Assembly (NCBI RefSeq): GCF_000702885.1
Contig: NZ_JNKO01000007.1
Span: 124,001 to 188,000 of the forward strand
Source: Oribacterium sp. P6A1
Lineage (GTDB): Bacteria > Bacillota > Clostridia > Lachnospirales > Lachnospiraceae
Length of the DNA stretch: 64,000 nucleotides
Direction: 5' to 3'
Shown: piece after piece, positions 42,999 through 52,667 of the stretch
How positions within the stretch are numbered: position 1 is the first letter of the stretch
Layout of the letters: each line of letters opens with the position of its first letter
Made by a program: the position numbers and the translations under genes
The notes under the pieces: model-generated
The model's input: the letters and a program-made list of their open reading frames with translations, nothing else
Told to the model about the DNA's origin: nothing
Databases searched by the model: none

Positions 42999-43834
42999 GT
43001 ACATTCTCCCATCTTATTGTTCATACCATCTCTAAGACCTTTTCGACGAGCTTTGAGCTTTGCCATTTTATTCGACTCATATAACAAAATCAAAAGCCTT
43101 GACTCAATCTCCTTCATCCTGACTTTGGTCATTGAATATACCTGTGGATACTTTTTCGCCATGTAGACGTGATTTCGTGCGATGTAATAATTTCTTAAAA
43201 CAGACTGATTATAAATAATCTTCTGTTTCCCTAAGAAATTAACATTTCGTCCATGCCCCACCTCATGTAGAAGTCCAACATAAGGAATTCTGTAAATCTT
43301 GTATCCGTGCGCCCTAAGGTTTAGACAGATATCAAAATCTACAGAATCAATAAACATCTTTTCATCGAAGCCACCGACTAAGTTAAGCACCTTAGTCTTA
43401 CAAAAAGATGCAGAAGTTATACATTGATCAATCTGGACAGCTTTTTTTTCGGCTTCATATTTAGGCTTTGCATCAAAATTTCTGTCGATTATCTTACAAG
43501 TAAGTATTGCAGCATGCTGCAAATCTATATTCTTTCTATAGGCTGCTACCAAACCATCCTCGCAAACCGAATCCTGATCTAAAGTGATAAACCACTCATA
43601 TCCGTTTTCTGTTGCATAAGCCAGAATTTGGTTTAATGCTGCTGCAATTCCTTTATTTTTAGCATTTTCCAAATATACAACCGTATCAGGCAATGCAGCT
43701 TTTACTTCCGGCAGATTTGCCGAGCCATTATCTACACAGACAATTCCGTCAACCTGCGGAAATATTGCACCGATATTCAATTTCAATCGTTCAATATCTG
43801 GATTGAACAATACAATTCCAGCTAATACTTTCAT
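42989..43834 (-). CDS. glycosyltransferase family 2 (2), rhamnosyltransferase-like
   Basis: A 281-residue GT2 enzyme starting MKVLAGIVLFNPDIERL, with GIVCVDNGS, the donor-site WFITLDQDSV (DxD type) and KMFIDSVDFDICLNLRAHGYKI. The LFNP/VDNGS/LDQDS set is that of WbbL/RfbF-like rhamnosyltransferases. No rhamnose synthesis genes (rmlABCD) are in view, so dTDP-rhamnose would have to come from elsewhere; the donor is thus tentative. AGGACG precedes the start and it follows the polymerase gene by one base. Confidence 0.88.
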   Translation of the reverse strand: MKVLAGIVLFNPDIERLKLNIGAIFPQVDGIVCVDNGSANLPEVKAALPDTVVYLENAKNKGIAAALNQILAYATENGYEWFITLDQDSVCEDGLVAAYRKNIDLQHAAILTCKIIDRNFDAKPKYEAEKKAVQIDQCITSASFCKTKVLNLVGGFDEKMFIDSVDFDICLNLRAHGYKIYRIPYVGLLHEVGHGRNVNFLGKQKIIYNQSVLRNYYIARNHVYMAKKYPQVYSMTKVRMKEIESRLLILLYESNKMAKLKARRKGLRDGMNNKMGECTWF

Positions 43835-43835
43835 T

Positions 43836-45176
43836 CTAACGTCCTTTTACACTGACAATTTTAGTTTGAGGATAAACAAAAACTGCATATAATATAGAAA
43901 TATAAACCAAGCAATAAATTGTAGATATACTGATAACATTCATAAAGAATCTTTCTTCTATTGACATGAATACCAGGGGATAAAATATCATACCTGTTAG
44001 TATGGTACGCACACCTGAGAAGTGCTCGGTTCTGTTAAGGGCTATAATTCTTGAATAAAACCATGAAACAGCAAACATAATAAAGAACAGACCAACCCAC
44101 CCAAAATCCTGAAAATATCTACGTAGTGCCGTATAGATGTTAGTTACTACATAACCACATGGAATATATTCCAAGGCTACAACACTACGCGGAATGTCAA
44201 TGCCTATAGTTCGCAGAGTTGTATATAGGCCTGAAAAAGTGTGGATTCCAAAAAAGCTACTTGAGTCAAATATAGCAGGATCTCCCAAGTATGCGTTAAG
44301 AGCATAAATTGATGAGCAGAAATAATTTGCCATATTGTCACTCAGCGCATCATAGTGCAGTGATTTTCCCGTTAACATCCCTGCATAATAAAAGATTACA
44401 ATTATTGCTACTACCAAGATAATTACTCTTGAGAACAATTTAATATTTCCACGTCTAACAAAGCTTCTTTCCCGGTCATACACTAAAAACCAAATAACAA
44501 AAGCAGCAATCAGAAAGTGTAAAAGAACTGCACGGCCTGATGTAAATAATGCCGTGATGAGATATAGAACCATGGGTGAGAAATAAAGCAGTTTATACTT
44601 TATCTTTTCCTTTTTTTTCAAATTCATCACCACAATATATGCAAATAACAGAGCAATACTGTTGGATATAGTCAAAAGCTGTTGTGCTAAAGAACTAACT
44701 GCATATCCACTTGTTTTTATCTTGTTGACCTGCATCAGTAATAGGGTTTCATATCCAGCATAGAAAGAGGCGATTCTAATTGTTTCCTTGTAATAAACTA
44801 TCAGTGTAACCACGCAAATCAGATTCAGTCCAATAAGACTGCCTAAACTTAACGTGATTACGTTCTCTCTAAAATCTTCCTTTCCTAAAAACATTTTTCT
44901 CTTATAGCTTATACCGGCATCGAATAGTCCTTTACATCTTCGTGCCGATTTCTTAGCAAACAATTCTCCAATGATTGACGCTAAAATGCCAACAAGAATG
45001 ACCGCTGTGGTTTTATCATTCCATACCATGCCCCATCTTTTTGCGTAAAATAGAAGCATGAATGTGCTTAAGAAAAACATCATCGTTATAATAAGCGATG
45101 GTGACAAGACGTATTTGTTAAAAATAATATATTCAAGAAATAATAGTATTAATAATGAAACTAGGAGAATCCACAC
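43836..45176 (-). CDS. Wzy-type oligosaccharide repeat-unit polymerase
   Basis: A 446-residue membrane protein with about 10-12 hydrophobic segments and a larger hydrophilic loop near residues 260-330 (GKSLHYDALSDNMANYFCSS...). This matches oligosaccharide repeat-unit polymerases, which are recognised by topology more than sequence. The start is a GTG (45176) with AAGGAAAA before it. It is noticeably AT-rich, as usual for wzy. With Wzx, Wzz-like adaptor and BY-kinase it completes a Wzy-dependent assembly set. Confidence 0.85.
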   Translation of the reverse strand: MWILLVSLLILLFLEYIIFNKYVLSPSLIITMMFFLSTFMLLFYAKRWGMVWNDKTTAVILVGILASIIGELFAKKSARRCKGLFDAGISYKRKMFLGKEDFRENVITLSLGSLIGLNLICVVTLIVYYKETIRIASFYAGYETLLLMQVNKIKTSGYAVSSLAQQLLTISNSIALLFAYIVVMNLKKKEKIKYKLLYFSPMVLYLITALFTSGRAVLLHFLIAAFVIWFLVYDRERSFVRRGNIKLFSRVIILVVAIIVIFYYAGMLTGKSLHYDALSDNMANYFCSSIYALNAYLGDPAIFDSSSFFGIHTFSGLYTTLRTIGIDIPRSVVALEYIPCGYVVTNIYTALRRYFQDFGWVGLFFIMFAVSWFYSRIIALNRTEHFSGVRTILTGMIFYPLVFMSIEERFFMNVISISTIYCLVYISILYAVFVYPQTKIVSVKGR

Positions 45177-45239
45177 TTTTCCTTGACCTCATTTGTTCAT
45201 AATCTAAAAATATTACCCTTCAGTGCATACATACAACTA

Positions 45240-46274
45240 TCACCGCATCTGCTTTTGCCATTTCCTAATAATTCCCATTAAATTCAATGCAAAATATATG
45301 TGGTGCTGCACCATAAACAATACAGTCAGTCTCTGCTTTGACAGACCTTTTGTATTCTCTGTCTTTAATGCCCTGGCAATAATTGGTCTTTCACAATATT
45401 CTGCGAACTTACGTTTTTTTTCGATATACGGCTCGGGATTTGATGGGCTAAAATAACCGCTGATAGCCGTTGTAATCACGACATACAATAATCTATTATC
45501 AAACCAGGGAAAAAGTTTCTCCTTGTTTTCGCTCGTCTCAATAAAACTCTTTATCTTCTCAAAGCAGCTTATAACATACTGATGATTTCGCTCATCATGC
45601 GATGCAGAAATAGACTTTTCATTATATAGGTAATGATAGAATGGTCTATTGATGAAACTAGCTGATTTCAAGGTTTCAAACATCCGAAGATTAAATTCAA
45701 GTCCTTCTGCTCCCTGCCTAAGTTGTTCATCATGTAAAATCCCTTTGTCCACAAGATAGTCTCTTCTGATCAGCTTGGAATAAGCAACCGCGATATTTCC
45801 GTTATAAACGAGGAGTTGTTGCTGAAGCCACTTGCACTCATTTCCCCTGTATGTTTTTTCTTCAATGTAATATCTATATTCTTCCGTTGAATGACCATAA
45901 TCCTTTGTGATTCCACACATGACCAGTTGAACGCCATCATTCTCACCAGCCCTGAACATAGCTTCACACATAACAGGTTCAATCCAGTCATCACCATCCA
46001 CAAACATGATCCATCTACCAGCGGCAGATAAGAACCCGGTATTCCTGGCCGCTGAAAGACCTCCATTCTTTTTATGAATCACCTTTATCCGTGTGTCATT
46101 TTCTGCGTAAGCGTCACATATAGTTCCGCACTGATCGGGAGAACCATCATCAACCAAAACAATCTCTATTTCCTTCAAGGTCTGTTTTTGACAGCTTTCT
46201 ATACACGCTCTCAAGTATTTTTCCGGAACTTTATATACCGGTACTATGATGCTTACCTTTGGTGTTTCATTCAT
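45240..46274 (-). CDS. glycosyltransferase family 2 (3)
   Basis: A 344-residue GT2 enzyme: MNETPKVSIIVPVYKVPEKYLRACIESCQKQTL, EIVLVDDGSPDQCG, and MFVDGDDWIEP (DxD). The remaining half is variable and helical. I chose the ATG at 46274 (GGAGACAAATTG upstream) over the longer frame to 46316. It sits between the Fe-S F420-dehydrogenase-like gene and the polymerase, in the middle of the operon. Confidence 0.9.
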   Translation of the reverse strand: MNETPKVSIIVPVYKVPEKYLRACIESCQKQTLKEIEIVLVDDGSPDQCGTICDAYAENDTRIKVIHKKNGGLSAARNTGFLSAAGRWIMFVDGDDWIEPVMCEAMFRAGENDGVQLVMCGITKDYGHSTEEYRYYIEEKTYRGNECKWLQQQLLVYNGNIAVAYSKLIRRDYLVDKGILHDEQLRQGAEGLEFNLRMFETLKSASFINRPFYHYLYNEKSISASHDERNHQYVISCFEKIKSFIETSENKEKLFPWFDNRLLYVVITTAISGYFSPSNPEPYIEKKRKFAEYCERPIIARALKTENTKGLSKQRLTVLFMVQHHIYFALNLMGIIRKWQKQMR

Positions 46275-46419
46275 CAATTTGTCTCCTACTATTTCAGCAA
46301 TGCATTGACACCCCATTTCACTGGCTCATCTTTTGCTTCACTTCAAATTAGCTGTTTGTGTCAACCAACACTTATCATCAACGACCATTTCAGTCCAAGT
46401 GCCGTATTTAGGATATTGC

Positions 46420-47649
46420 TTAGTACTTACCAGTTAGTCTCACAAAAACTTTCTTGGCGACACTGTAAATACCAATATTGAGGGCTGTCATTCTGATCAT
46501 CCGTTTCAACTTGACTTTTGCTGTTTCCGGAAAGTATTTTTCAAGCAGATCATATCCATTCAGAGTATTCGCATCAATAAAGAACGTTTCTCTTTGTTCA
46601 TTTGGTGCGACAGACTCGTTCAGTTCTTTCGCTCCGTCAACTATTATCTGAACCGGCACTTTGAACTCCACCAGTTCCTCCGATACAGCATCTAATATCT
46701 GTTGGCCTTTCAAACTGTGCACCAGCATCCTCGTAGCTCCTCTGTCATTATCAAGTTCTTTAGAAAATCTGCCAACGTGAAAGCAATCCCATATGGTAAA
46801 ATCGCTAACCCTATGGAGTTTTCGGAACTTACAATCATGGCACGATGGACGGTCACATATGTTTGAAAAGAAAGCCCGAAGCCACGGATCAGATTCAACC
46901 CCCCGATGGTAATCCCCATTATTCCTGTCACTTATGACATTCATTGTTGAATACTTGTATCCATAATGTTTGTCACGGAAACGTACACTTGTGATATGTT
47001 CAGAATTCTTTTTCTCTTGATGTTCCAAATATTTTCTGAATATTAACGGTGAAGGGACCGCTCTGCAAACGACATCTACCAGGATTAGATTTGTCTGGTC
47101 AACCTTCTTTGCATCAAGATACTGTTTTATTCCTTCTACCTGACAAGGTGTTCCGCTAAAGCATACATACTTGCCTTGTTCTAAAAAGGATTTGACCTGT
47201 TTCGGTGTACCCTCCCCAACAAAACTTTGAATATATTTGCTATTTCTGAATTTCTTCAGATCAGCTTTATTATCAACCCAGATATGATGGGCCGCAGAAG
47301 GTTTTGCATACAAATCTGTCTGTAACTCAACACCGAAAATCACACCACCATGGTCTATAACATATTCTGCGATCGCCGTAAACGCACCTCCGGCAGTAGA
47401 TTCTCTAAGAACTTCCGGATTCCTATGCTGAACAATGTATCCCTGCTGCTGAAAGCTGTTCCTGTCATCTCTTACATTAATCACTGGGCATACTTTCTCA
47501 CACAGATGACAATTCACGCAGGCGCTATCATCAATATGAGGATAGACGAATCCTTCATCATCCGTAAGCATTTTTATACATTCTTTGGGACATGCCCCGG
47601 CGCACATACAGCAGCCACAGCAATCCTTCTTGTTTTTTATTTCAATCAC
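46420..47649 (-). CDS. Fe-S protein, coenzyme F420 hydrogenase/dehydrogenase beta-subunit family
   Basis: A 409-residue protein with an N-terminal pair of 4Fe-4S ferredoxin motifs (CCGCCMCAGACPKEC at about 10-24; CVNCHLCEKVCP at about 40-51), then an FrhB/FpoF-like domain with further cysteines (CDRPSCHDCKFRK). Despite the family name, such proteins are common in bacterial polysaccharide loci next to pyruvyl transferases, where the job is unknown. The start is a GTG and the stop of the adjacent pyruvyl transferase overlaps it (47646-47649), so the two are translationally coupled. Confidence 0.88.
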   Translation of the reverse strand: MIEIKNKKDCCGCCMCAGACPKECIKMLTDDEGFVYPHIDDSACVNCHLCEKVCPVINVRDDRNSFQQQGYIVQHRNPEVLRESTAGGAFTAIAEYVIDHGGVIFGVELQTDLYAKPSAAHHIWVDNKADLKKFRNSKYIQSFVGEGTPKQVKSFLEQGKYVCFSGTPCQVEGIKQYLDAKKVDQTNLILVDVVCRAVPSPLIFRKYLEHQEKKNSEHITSVRFRDKHYGYKYSTMNVISDRNNGDYHRGVESDPWLRAFFSNICDRPSCHDCKFRKLHRVSDFTIWDCFHVGRFSKELDNDRGATRMLVHSLKGQQILDAVSEELVEFKVPVQIIVDGAKELNESVAPNEQRETFFIDANTLNGYDLLEKYFPETAKVKLKRMIRMTALNIGIYSVAKKVFVRLTGKY

Positions 47650-48836
47650 AGATCAGTGTTCCTTTCATCTGCCAACGCTGCTTTCAGATACTCATATGAT
47701 TTAGTACGGATATGTTCCAGATTCTCTCGAACAGCTTCATAATCAATTTTTCGATTGATACACTCCCTGGCATCCTCTTCGCCAGTCAATATTCTGTCTT
47801 TGACGCCGGCCAGCTTAAATAAAGTATCCAAACGGCTGTTCGTGGAGGATGCAGTCTTTCGTGCGTAACGTCTAAAAGAAAAAAAAGTTTTCTCATACTG
47901 CATGGAGAAAACTGAGCAATGGAAAGAATCCGTACAAACATAACTAGCGTTTCTAATTAAGTTAATGAAATCTGCCGGATCTATATCGTAAGGCGTATAA
48001 TCCGCATAACCTTCATCACTCTTTACAAACTCATCCAGATGCACTAAAGCGACAATCATACATCCTGTCTCTTCCTTTAGCCTTTTCACAAATTCCCGAT
48101 GTGACGGATTATTTCCAAGGAAGTAAACAAAGATATAAGGCTCCTTTATAATCGGTTCCTCTTTCTTAATTGTCAACCATTCTTCACCTGTAAATAGTAG
48201 TGTCGGGTCACATACAACCGGTACATCACGTCCTGCTATCTGCTTTACAAGTTTTTGACCGCTCTCTTCGCGGATTCCGATGTGTTTGATCTTCTTTAAG
48301 AATACTGCCGCTTTTGCAGAGGAATCCTTGGGAAGCACCGACTGTCCAAAGCTGGTGGCATAAGCAACTGTGTTTACAGACTCTGGAACCCAGTTTAATG
48401 TATAGTAATCTGCAGCTATATTAGCGGGAAGCCAAAGCTGGTCAGATCCGACAAGTACTGTGGACAAATTGTCATAGGAATACATCCCCAGCTCCGACTT
48501 TGACGCAAAAGTTCCGGACAGGCGGAAATGTTTCTTACTGAACTCTGTAAACTTCTTTTTTCTGATAGCACAGTTCTTTCCGTACTCATTACGAGAGTAT
48601 CTTTTCTTTATGACATTTTTTGCCATTCCCATCTTCGATAGCAATATATCTGATGTTAATGCGGCTTTTGTGAAATAAAGAAGTTTTGCTTTTTTTATCT
48701 CGCTGTTGAACTCAGTAATATTAATCGTCTCATTTTCATAACCTAGTTTGTCCAATGCCATCTGTGTTGCAAGCGCCTGAAGCATGCTTCCATAATTCGG
48801 TTGGAAATAACAAGATACTATTCCTACTTTTTTCAT
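47646..48836 (-). CDS. polysaccharide pyruvyl transferase family protein (2)
   Basis: A 396-residue member of the pyruvyl transferase family (MKKVGIVSCYFQPNYGSMLQALATQ, VLVGSDQLWLPANI, NASYVCTDSFHCSVFSMQYEK). Second of two such proteins in the locus. Its end overlaps the Fe-S protein gene by 4 bases. The ATG at 48836 has GGAGG five bases upstream, preferable to the GTG or ATG just before it. A pyruvylated, hence acidic, polysaccharide is the simplest reading. Confidence 0.88.
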   Translation of the reverse strand: MKKVGIVSCYFQPNYGSMLQALATQMALDKLGYENETINITEFNSEIKKAKLLYFTKAALTSDILLSKMGMAKNVIKKRYSRNEYGKNCAIRKKKFTEFSKKHFRLSGTFASKSELGMYSYDNLSTVLVGSDQLWLPANIAADYYTLNWVPESVNTVAYATSFGQSVLPKDSSAKAAVFLKKIKHIGIREESGQKLVKQIAGRDVPVVCDPTLLFTGEEWLTIKKEEPIIKEPYIFVYFLGNNPSHREFVKRLKEETGCMIVALVHLDEFVKSDEGYADYTPYDIDPADFINLIRNASYVCTDSFHCSVFSMQYEKTFFSFRRYARKTASSTNSRLDTLFKLAGVKDRILTGEEDARECINRKIDYEAVRENLEHIRTKSYEYLKAALADERNTDL

Positions 48837-48980
48837 CATCACCTCCGTGCGGTATACCTCTTCAGTTTTGTCAGAAAAGCAACAAGGTATCGCACCGCTA
48901 GGACCTCCGCAACATGCATTATCCTTTTCATGCCGCCACAGCTTCTCTTCTTTGACAGTGGAGCAATCAAATCATTCGTA

Positions 48981-50072
48981 CTATGCCGGAACTGTAGCTA
49001 AAACCAACTCATGCTGCGTCTTACCCTGATAGATTTTGTCGTATTCATCCGCCATCACAGCAATGTTGTACCGTTTTTGTATATCCTCATATGCCAACTT
49101 AATCAGCTTTTCCGTATCAGTTGTCCTAATTGCTTTTATAAAATCATTTACTGTCTTACAAACAAAACCGTTTACGCCATTCTTAATCACATCATGATTA
49201 CCTATGGTATCATTCACAACGCAAAGCTTTTTCATATACATAGCTTCAAGCAGGCTGATCGGAAGCCCTTCCCATAAGCTCGTAAGCAAAAAAACATCAG
49301 CATTATAGCATCTTTTAAGAGCATTTTCCCGATCAACCCATCCTGTGATTTCTATGTTCGGCGCTTTCAGTTCATCCCTCAACTCACCATCACCGATCCA
49401 CACAAAACGTACATCCGGCATAGTTTCCGCAATTGAATTAAATAGTTGAGGATTTTTCTGATGACATATCCTTCCCAAAGTAAATACAGTAAAAGGATGT
49501 TCCTCTTTATCAACCGCTTTGATCATACCTTCTAACTCAGCAGTGTTGATTCCATTATCTATATAAGTGGCTTTCTTTGTAAGATTCAAGGTCTCTATAT
49601 ATTCACCAAATGAACAGCCAATTGTCGTACAGTTCCTTTTGGCAAATATAGTCTCTATTGCCTTAAACATCATCCTCTTTAAAGGTGTATAGTTTTTCAT
49701 TAGGAAGCTGTATCCATGTGGTGTATAGTACAGTGGTATATTTTTTCCATTAAAAGCAATCCGACCGATTACACCGGCTTTAGAACTATGAAGATGGATT
49801 ATATCAGGTTGAATTTCATCAGCTATCTTCTTAACTTCCAGTACAGCCTTTAAATCCTTGACCGGATTTATAGAGCGTGTAAAGTTCTTAACTTCCACCA
49901 AGTGAATCCGATCATCAAAATAAGCTTTATAATCCTCAGGCGTTTGTGATCTTACCGCATAAGCAATGAACATATCATAATCTTTGACCAGTTTATTTGC
50001 TAAATCCACAATATAAGTAAAAACGCCTCCACCCATAGCTTCAACCACGAAAAGTATTTTCTTTTTTTTCAT
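48981..50072 (-). CDS. glycosyltransferase family 4
   Basis: A 363-residue GT-B fold enzyme similar to EpsD/EpsF-type transferases. N-terminal domain: KKILFVVEAMGGGVFTYIVDLANKL and DIIHLHSSKAGVIGRIA. C-terminal donor domain: VFTLGRICHQKNPQLF and the GT4 loop LWEGLPISLLEAMYMKK with the catalytic Glu pair. GGGGAGAAGG precedes the start. Preceded by the kinase gene across a 181-base gap with nothing recognisable. Donor sugar unknown. Confidence 0.92.
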   Translation of the reverse strand: MKKKKILFVVEAMGGGVFTYIVDLANKLVKDYDMFIAYAVRSQTPEDYKAYFDDRIHLVEVKNFTRSINPVKDLKAVLEVKKIADEIQPDIIHLHSSKAGVIGRIAFNGKNIPLYYTPHGYSFLMKNYTPLKRMMFKAIETIFAKRNCTTIGCSFGEYIETLNLTKKATYIDNGINTAELEGMIKAVDKEEHPFTVFTLGRICHQKNPQLFNSIAETMPDVRFVWIGDGELRDELKAPNIEITGWVDRENALKRCYNADVFLLTSLWEGLPISLLEAMYMKKLCVVNDTIGNHDVIKNGVNGFVCKTVNDFIKAIRTTDTEKLIKLAYEDIQKRYNIAVMADEYDKIYQGKTQHELVLATVPA

Positions 50073-50253
50073 GACCTTCTCCCCTTCGAATTAATCCAAC
50101 AAACTATCAGAACAGCTACTTTCTTATCAAGTCCACTACTCCGGTCATCTTATCAGCAGTTACAATTACACTAATAATTAATTCCCCTAAAAAGAATCAA
50201 AGCTATATACGCATTACATCCCATTACTACAACAATGCTATATTCCTCATCTC

Positions 50254-51018
50254 CTACGACAGATCAGATCCACCTCTTCCATATCCGCCATAATATCCAT
50301 AACTACGATAGTCACCATAGTTCTTACTGTACTTCTTATAGTAATTACCGTAGTAGCCGTTTTTCGACATATTGACCTTATTGATGATCACTCCGAGGAA
50401 ACGGGTTCCTGTACGATCCAGCTGAGCTTTTGACTTCTTGAGAAGCTTCCTGCTGGTGATCTCAGATTCGCAGATCAGCACAGTGCCATCCGCATAACGG
50501 CTTAAAATAGCCGCATCTATAACTGTACCGACCGGTGCTGTATCCAGGATGACCATATCGTAACCTTCTTCCTTAACTCTCCTGAAAAAACATTCACACA
50601 TTTCATCCTCAAAGAGCTCTGCAGCATTGGGCGAGTAAGGTCCTGACATAACTATATCAAGGTTCGGTATCATATCAGTCTTATAAAAGCCTTCTTCGAT
50701 AGGAACCTGTCCTGTCAGTATCTGACTAAGCCCCAGAATCTCATTTTGTGAAGTGTCCCTTGCTGCATGTACTGAAACAAACTCGGAATTACGGATATCA
50801 CAGTCCACATAAAGTGTGCGCTTTCCTGACTCTGAAAAAGCTCTTGCGAGATCAAAGGATACTGTAGATTTTCCCTCGTTTGGCGACGTGGAGGTTATGA
50901 GTACAGTGTGAACATTAGAACCGGAAAAAAGGATATTGGTACGAAGAGTACGGATAGACTCAGAGTAGCGGAAATCCTTATCCACAGGAGTTGTCATAGT
51001 TAAGCTTCTGTAATTCAT
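50254..51018 (-). CDS. bacterial tyrosine kinase (CpsD/CapB type)
   Basis: A 254-residue BY-kinase controlling polysaccharide chain length together with the Wzz-like protein. The Walker A is SPNEGKSTVSFDLA, Walker A' is LYVDCDIRNSE and Walker B is MVILDTAPVG. The C-terminus holds a cluster of about eleven tyrosines (GYYGNYYKKYSKNYGDYRSYGYYGGYG), the autophosphorylation tail. The ATG at 51018 overlaps the TGA of the adaptor gene, as usual for cpsC-cpsD pairs, and GGGAGA precedes it. Confidence 0.95.
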   Translation of the reverse strand: MNYRSLTMTTPVDKDFRYSESIRTLRTNILFSGSNVHTVLITSTSPNEGKSTVSFDLARAFSESGKRTLYVDCDIRNSEFVSVHAARDTSQNEILGLSQILTGQVPIEEGFYKTDMIPNLDIVMSGPYSPNAAELFEDEMCECFFRRVKEEGYDMVILDTAPVGTVIDAAILSRYADGTVLICESEITSRKLLKKSKAQLDRTGTRFLGVIINKVNMSKNGYYGNYYKKYSKNYGDYRSYGYYGGYGRGGSDLS

Positions 51019-51824
51019 CACTTGTCTCCCTTCTTACTCTTTCTGCGATCATATCCATAGTGGCGTGCCTTTTCCGCTGCCTTTTCATCTATTTCCGGGA
51101 TAGATGCCAGTACCGGTACACCTAAGTACTCTTCGATATCATCCTCTGTTTTAATAGCATCATTTGTTATGGTAGCGATAACGATTCCGCAGCATACGAT
51201 TGCCATACCCATAAGTGCAGCAAGCAAAGCATTTCGTGCAGTCTTGGGACCTGTCTTCTTAAGTGGGATCTCACCGTATTCGATGATCTTCGGCGGATCC
51301 TGTTCCATGATGTCCGCTATATAATCACTGGCACAATCTGCCACCGTGTCTGTAAGCTGCTTGGCTCTTCCGGGATCTGTATCCAGAAGAGAAATCTTTA
51401 ATATACGGGTATTCGCAGGATTATCCATGGTGATCTTTTTTCGAAGCTCCAGGTAGTTCATATCGAGAGCCAGCCTTTTGATAACATCTTCAAGTACTGT
51501 TCTGGAGGTCACCAGCACCTTATAATCGTTAGTCAGCTGGCTTCCGATCTGGAGATCCGCAAGACTTGTCAGGGTCGTTTCTTTCGTCATGACATAGATC
51601 ATTGAGGTGCTTGTATAGGTGGGTGTCAGAACGAAGCGTGATACCATGTATCCCAGAGCACCGCAAAGTACTGCACTTAGGATCAAAAGCCAAAGTCGAC
51701 GTTTAATCTCGATATAAATTTCAAACAAATCGATTGTATCATCCTCTTCAGTCATGATTTGATTCATCGATACCCCCGTCAAAAGGTTTGTATTTTCCAC
51801 TGTGTTTTTATTATTAAAAGGCAT
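51018..51824 (-). CDS. Wzz/YveK-type chain-length adaptor
   Basis: A 268-residue membrane protein with two transmembrane helices (about residues 43-63, LWLLILSAVLCGALGYMVSRF, and 204-226, ALLAALMGMAIVCCGIVIATI) flanking an extracytoplasmic Wzz domain. It carries the conserved proline-rich motif before the second helix (EYGEIPLKKTGPKTARN). In Gram-positives this activates the separate BY-kinase, encoded directly downstream. The start at 51824 follows GAGGATAG; an internal ATG 19 codons later also has a GGGGG site. Confidence 0.93.
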   Translation of the reverse strand: MPFNNKNTVENTNLLTGVSMNQIMTEEDDTIDLFEIYIEIKRRLWLLILSAVLCGALGYMVSRFVLTPTYTSTSMIYVMTKETTLTSLADLQIGSQLTNDYKVLVTSRTVLEDVIKRLALDMNYLELRKKITMDNPANTRILKISLLDTDPGRAKQLTDTVADCASDYIADIMEQDPPKIIEYGEIPLKKTGPKTARNALLAALMGMAIVCCGIVIATITNDAIKTEDDIEEYLGVPVLASIPEIDEKAAEKARHYGYDRRKSKKGDK

Positions 51825-51836
51825 AACTATCCTCGT

Positions 51837-52556
51837 TTATACTATTTCTTTATCCTGTATTAATTTCTCTACATTCCCACGAAACAGATCGACTGACTGT
51901 TCCGGTGCATGAGTTTCTATCCAGCGGATGGCCTTCGCAAGTACCGGCGGACGCCTGTCCTCACGGTGCATGTCAGTTCCCAGAAAATGTACCTGCCCCT
52001 TCCTGATGGCATCCCGCACAAATCCGGTTTCTTCATCCATCATAGCTGAAAACCCGCTTTTGCTAAGGGGTTCTGTGCTCACCTGAATGTATCCCCCCAT
52101 ACGGATCACTTCTGAAAGTCCATGCTCTCTGAGCCCCTTAAATCGTTCGGCATGGGCGATAACCGGGCGATAACCTGCAAGGCGAAGTTTTCGCACTGCC
52201 CTGAGTATCACCTGATAACTTTCCATAGGATAAAACTCTATCAAGGTATAGTGGGAGCCTGCAAGTGTCAGGATCTCACCGCTTCTGAGCCTTTCTATCA
52301 TGCTTTCGAAATACAGTACTTCGTTCCCCTCATAGAGCGCTACCCGGAGCTCTTCTCTACTGCATCTTTCACGCAGGATATCCAGTTTTTTTCGGATTTC
52401 TTCGGGATCAGAAGGCGCCTCCGGATAGTAATGAGGAGTCGCAAAAATTCCTTCCGCTCCCTGTGATACGGCTGAACGTATAAGGTGCAGGGATTCTTCC
52501 TGACTTTTGGCCCCGTCATCTATTTGATAAATAATATGCGAATGAATATCAAACAC
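51837..52556 (-). CDS. PHP-type protein-tyrosine phosphatase (CpsB/CapC family)
   Basis: Dephosphorylates the BY-kinase and so tunes polysaccharide export. It has the PHP metal motifs FDIHSHII, DDGAKSQEES and later HAERF and GTDMHREDRRPP. I take a GTG at 52556 as the start because AGGGG lies 7 bases upstream and family members begin right at (M)xDIHSH; an ATG at 52571 adds five residues and has no ribosome site. The result is about 240 residues, the family size. It is followed by the adaptor gene after 12 bases. Confidence 0.88.
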   Translation of the reverse strand: MFDIHSHIIYQIDDGAKSQEESLHLIRSAVSQGAEGIFATPHYYPEAPSDPEEIRKKLDILRERCSREELRVALYEGNEVLYFESMIERLRSGEILTLAGSHYTLIEFYPMESYQVILRAVRKLRLAGYRPVIAHAERFKGLREHGLSEVIRMGGYIQVSTEPLSKSGFSAMMDEETGFVRDAIRKGQVHFLGTDMHREDRRPPVLAKAIRWIETHAPEQSVDLFRGNVEKLIQDKEIV

Positions 52557-52578
52557 TACATTTCCCCTCATAAAGACA

Positions 52579-52600
52579 GGGAGGCAGTTTCCCGCCTCCC
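52579..52600 (-). terminator. GC-rich hairpin before cpsB-like gene
   Basis: GGGAGGC (52579-52585) pairs with GCCTCCC (52594-52600). On the minus strand only TGTCTTT follows, so termination would be partial. It could lower polysaccharide-gene expression relative to the secreted-protein gene upstream. Confidence 0.6.
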
Positions 52601-52667
52601 CGGCATCCAGGCTGTGCTGTGCACCGCACAAGCCTTATAGCTATTTCCCGGGATAAATATCAGTTAA

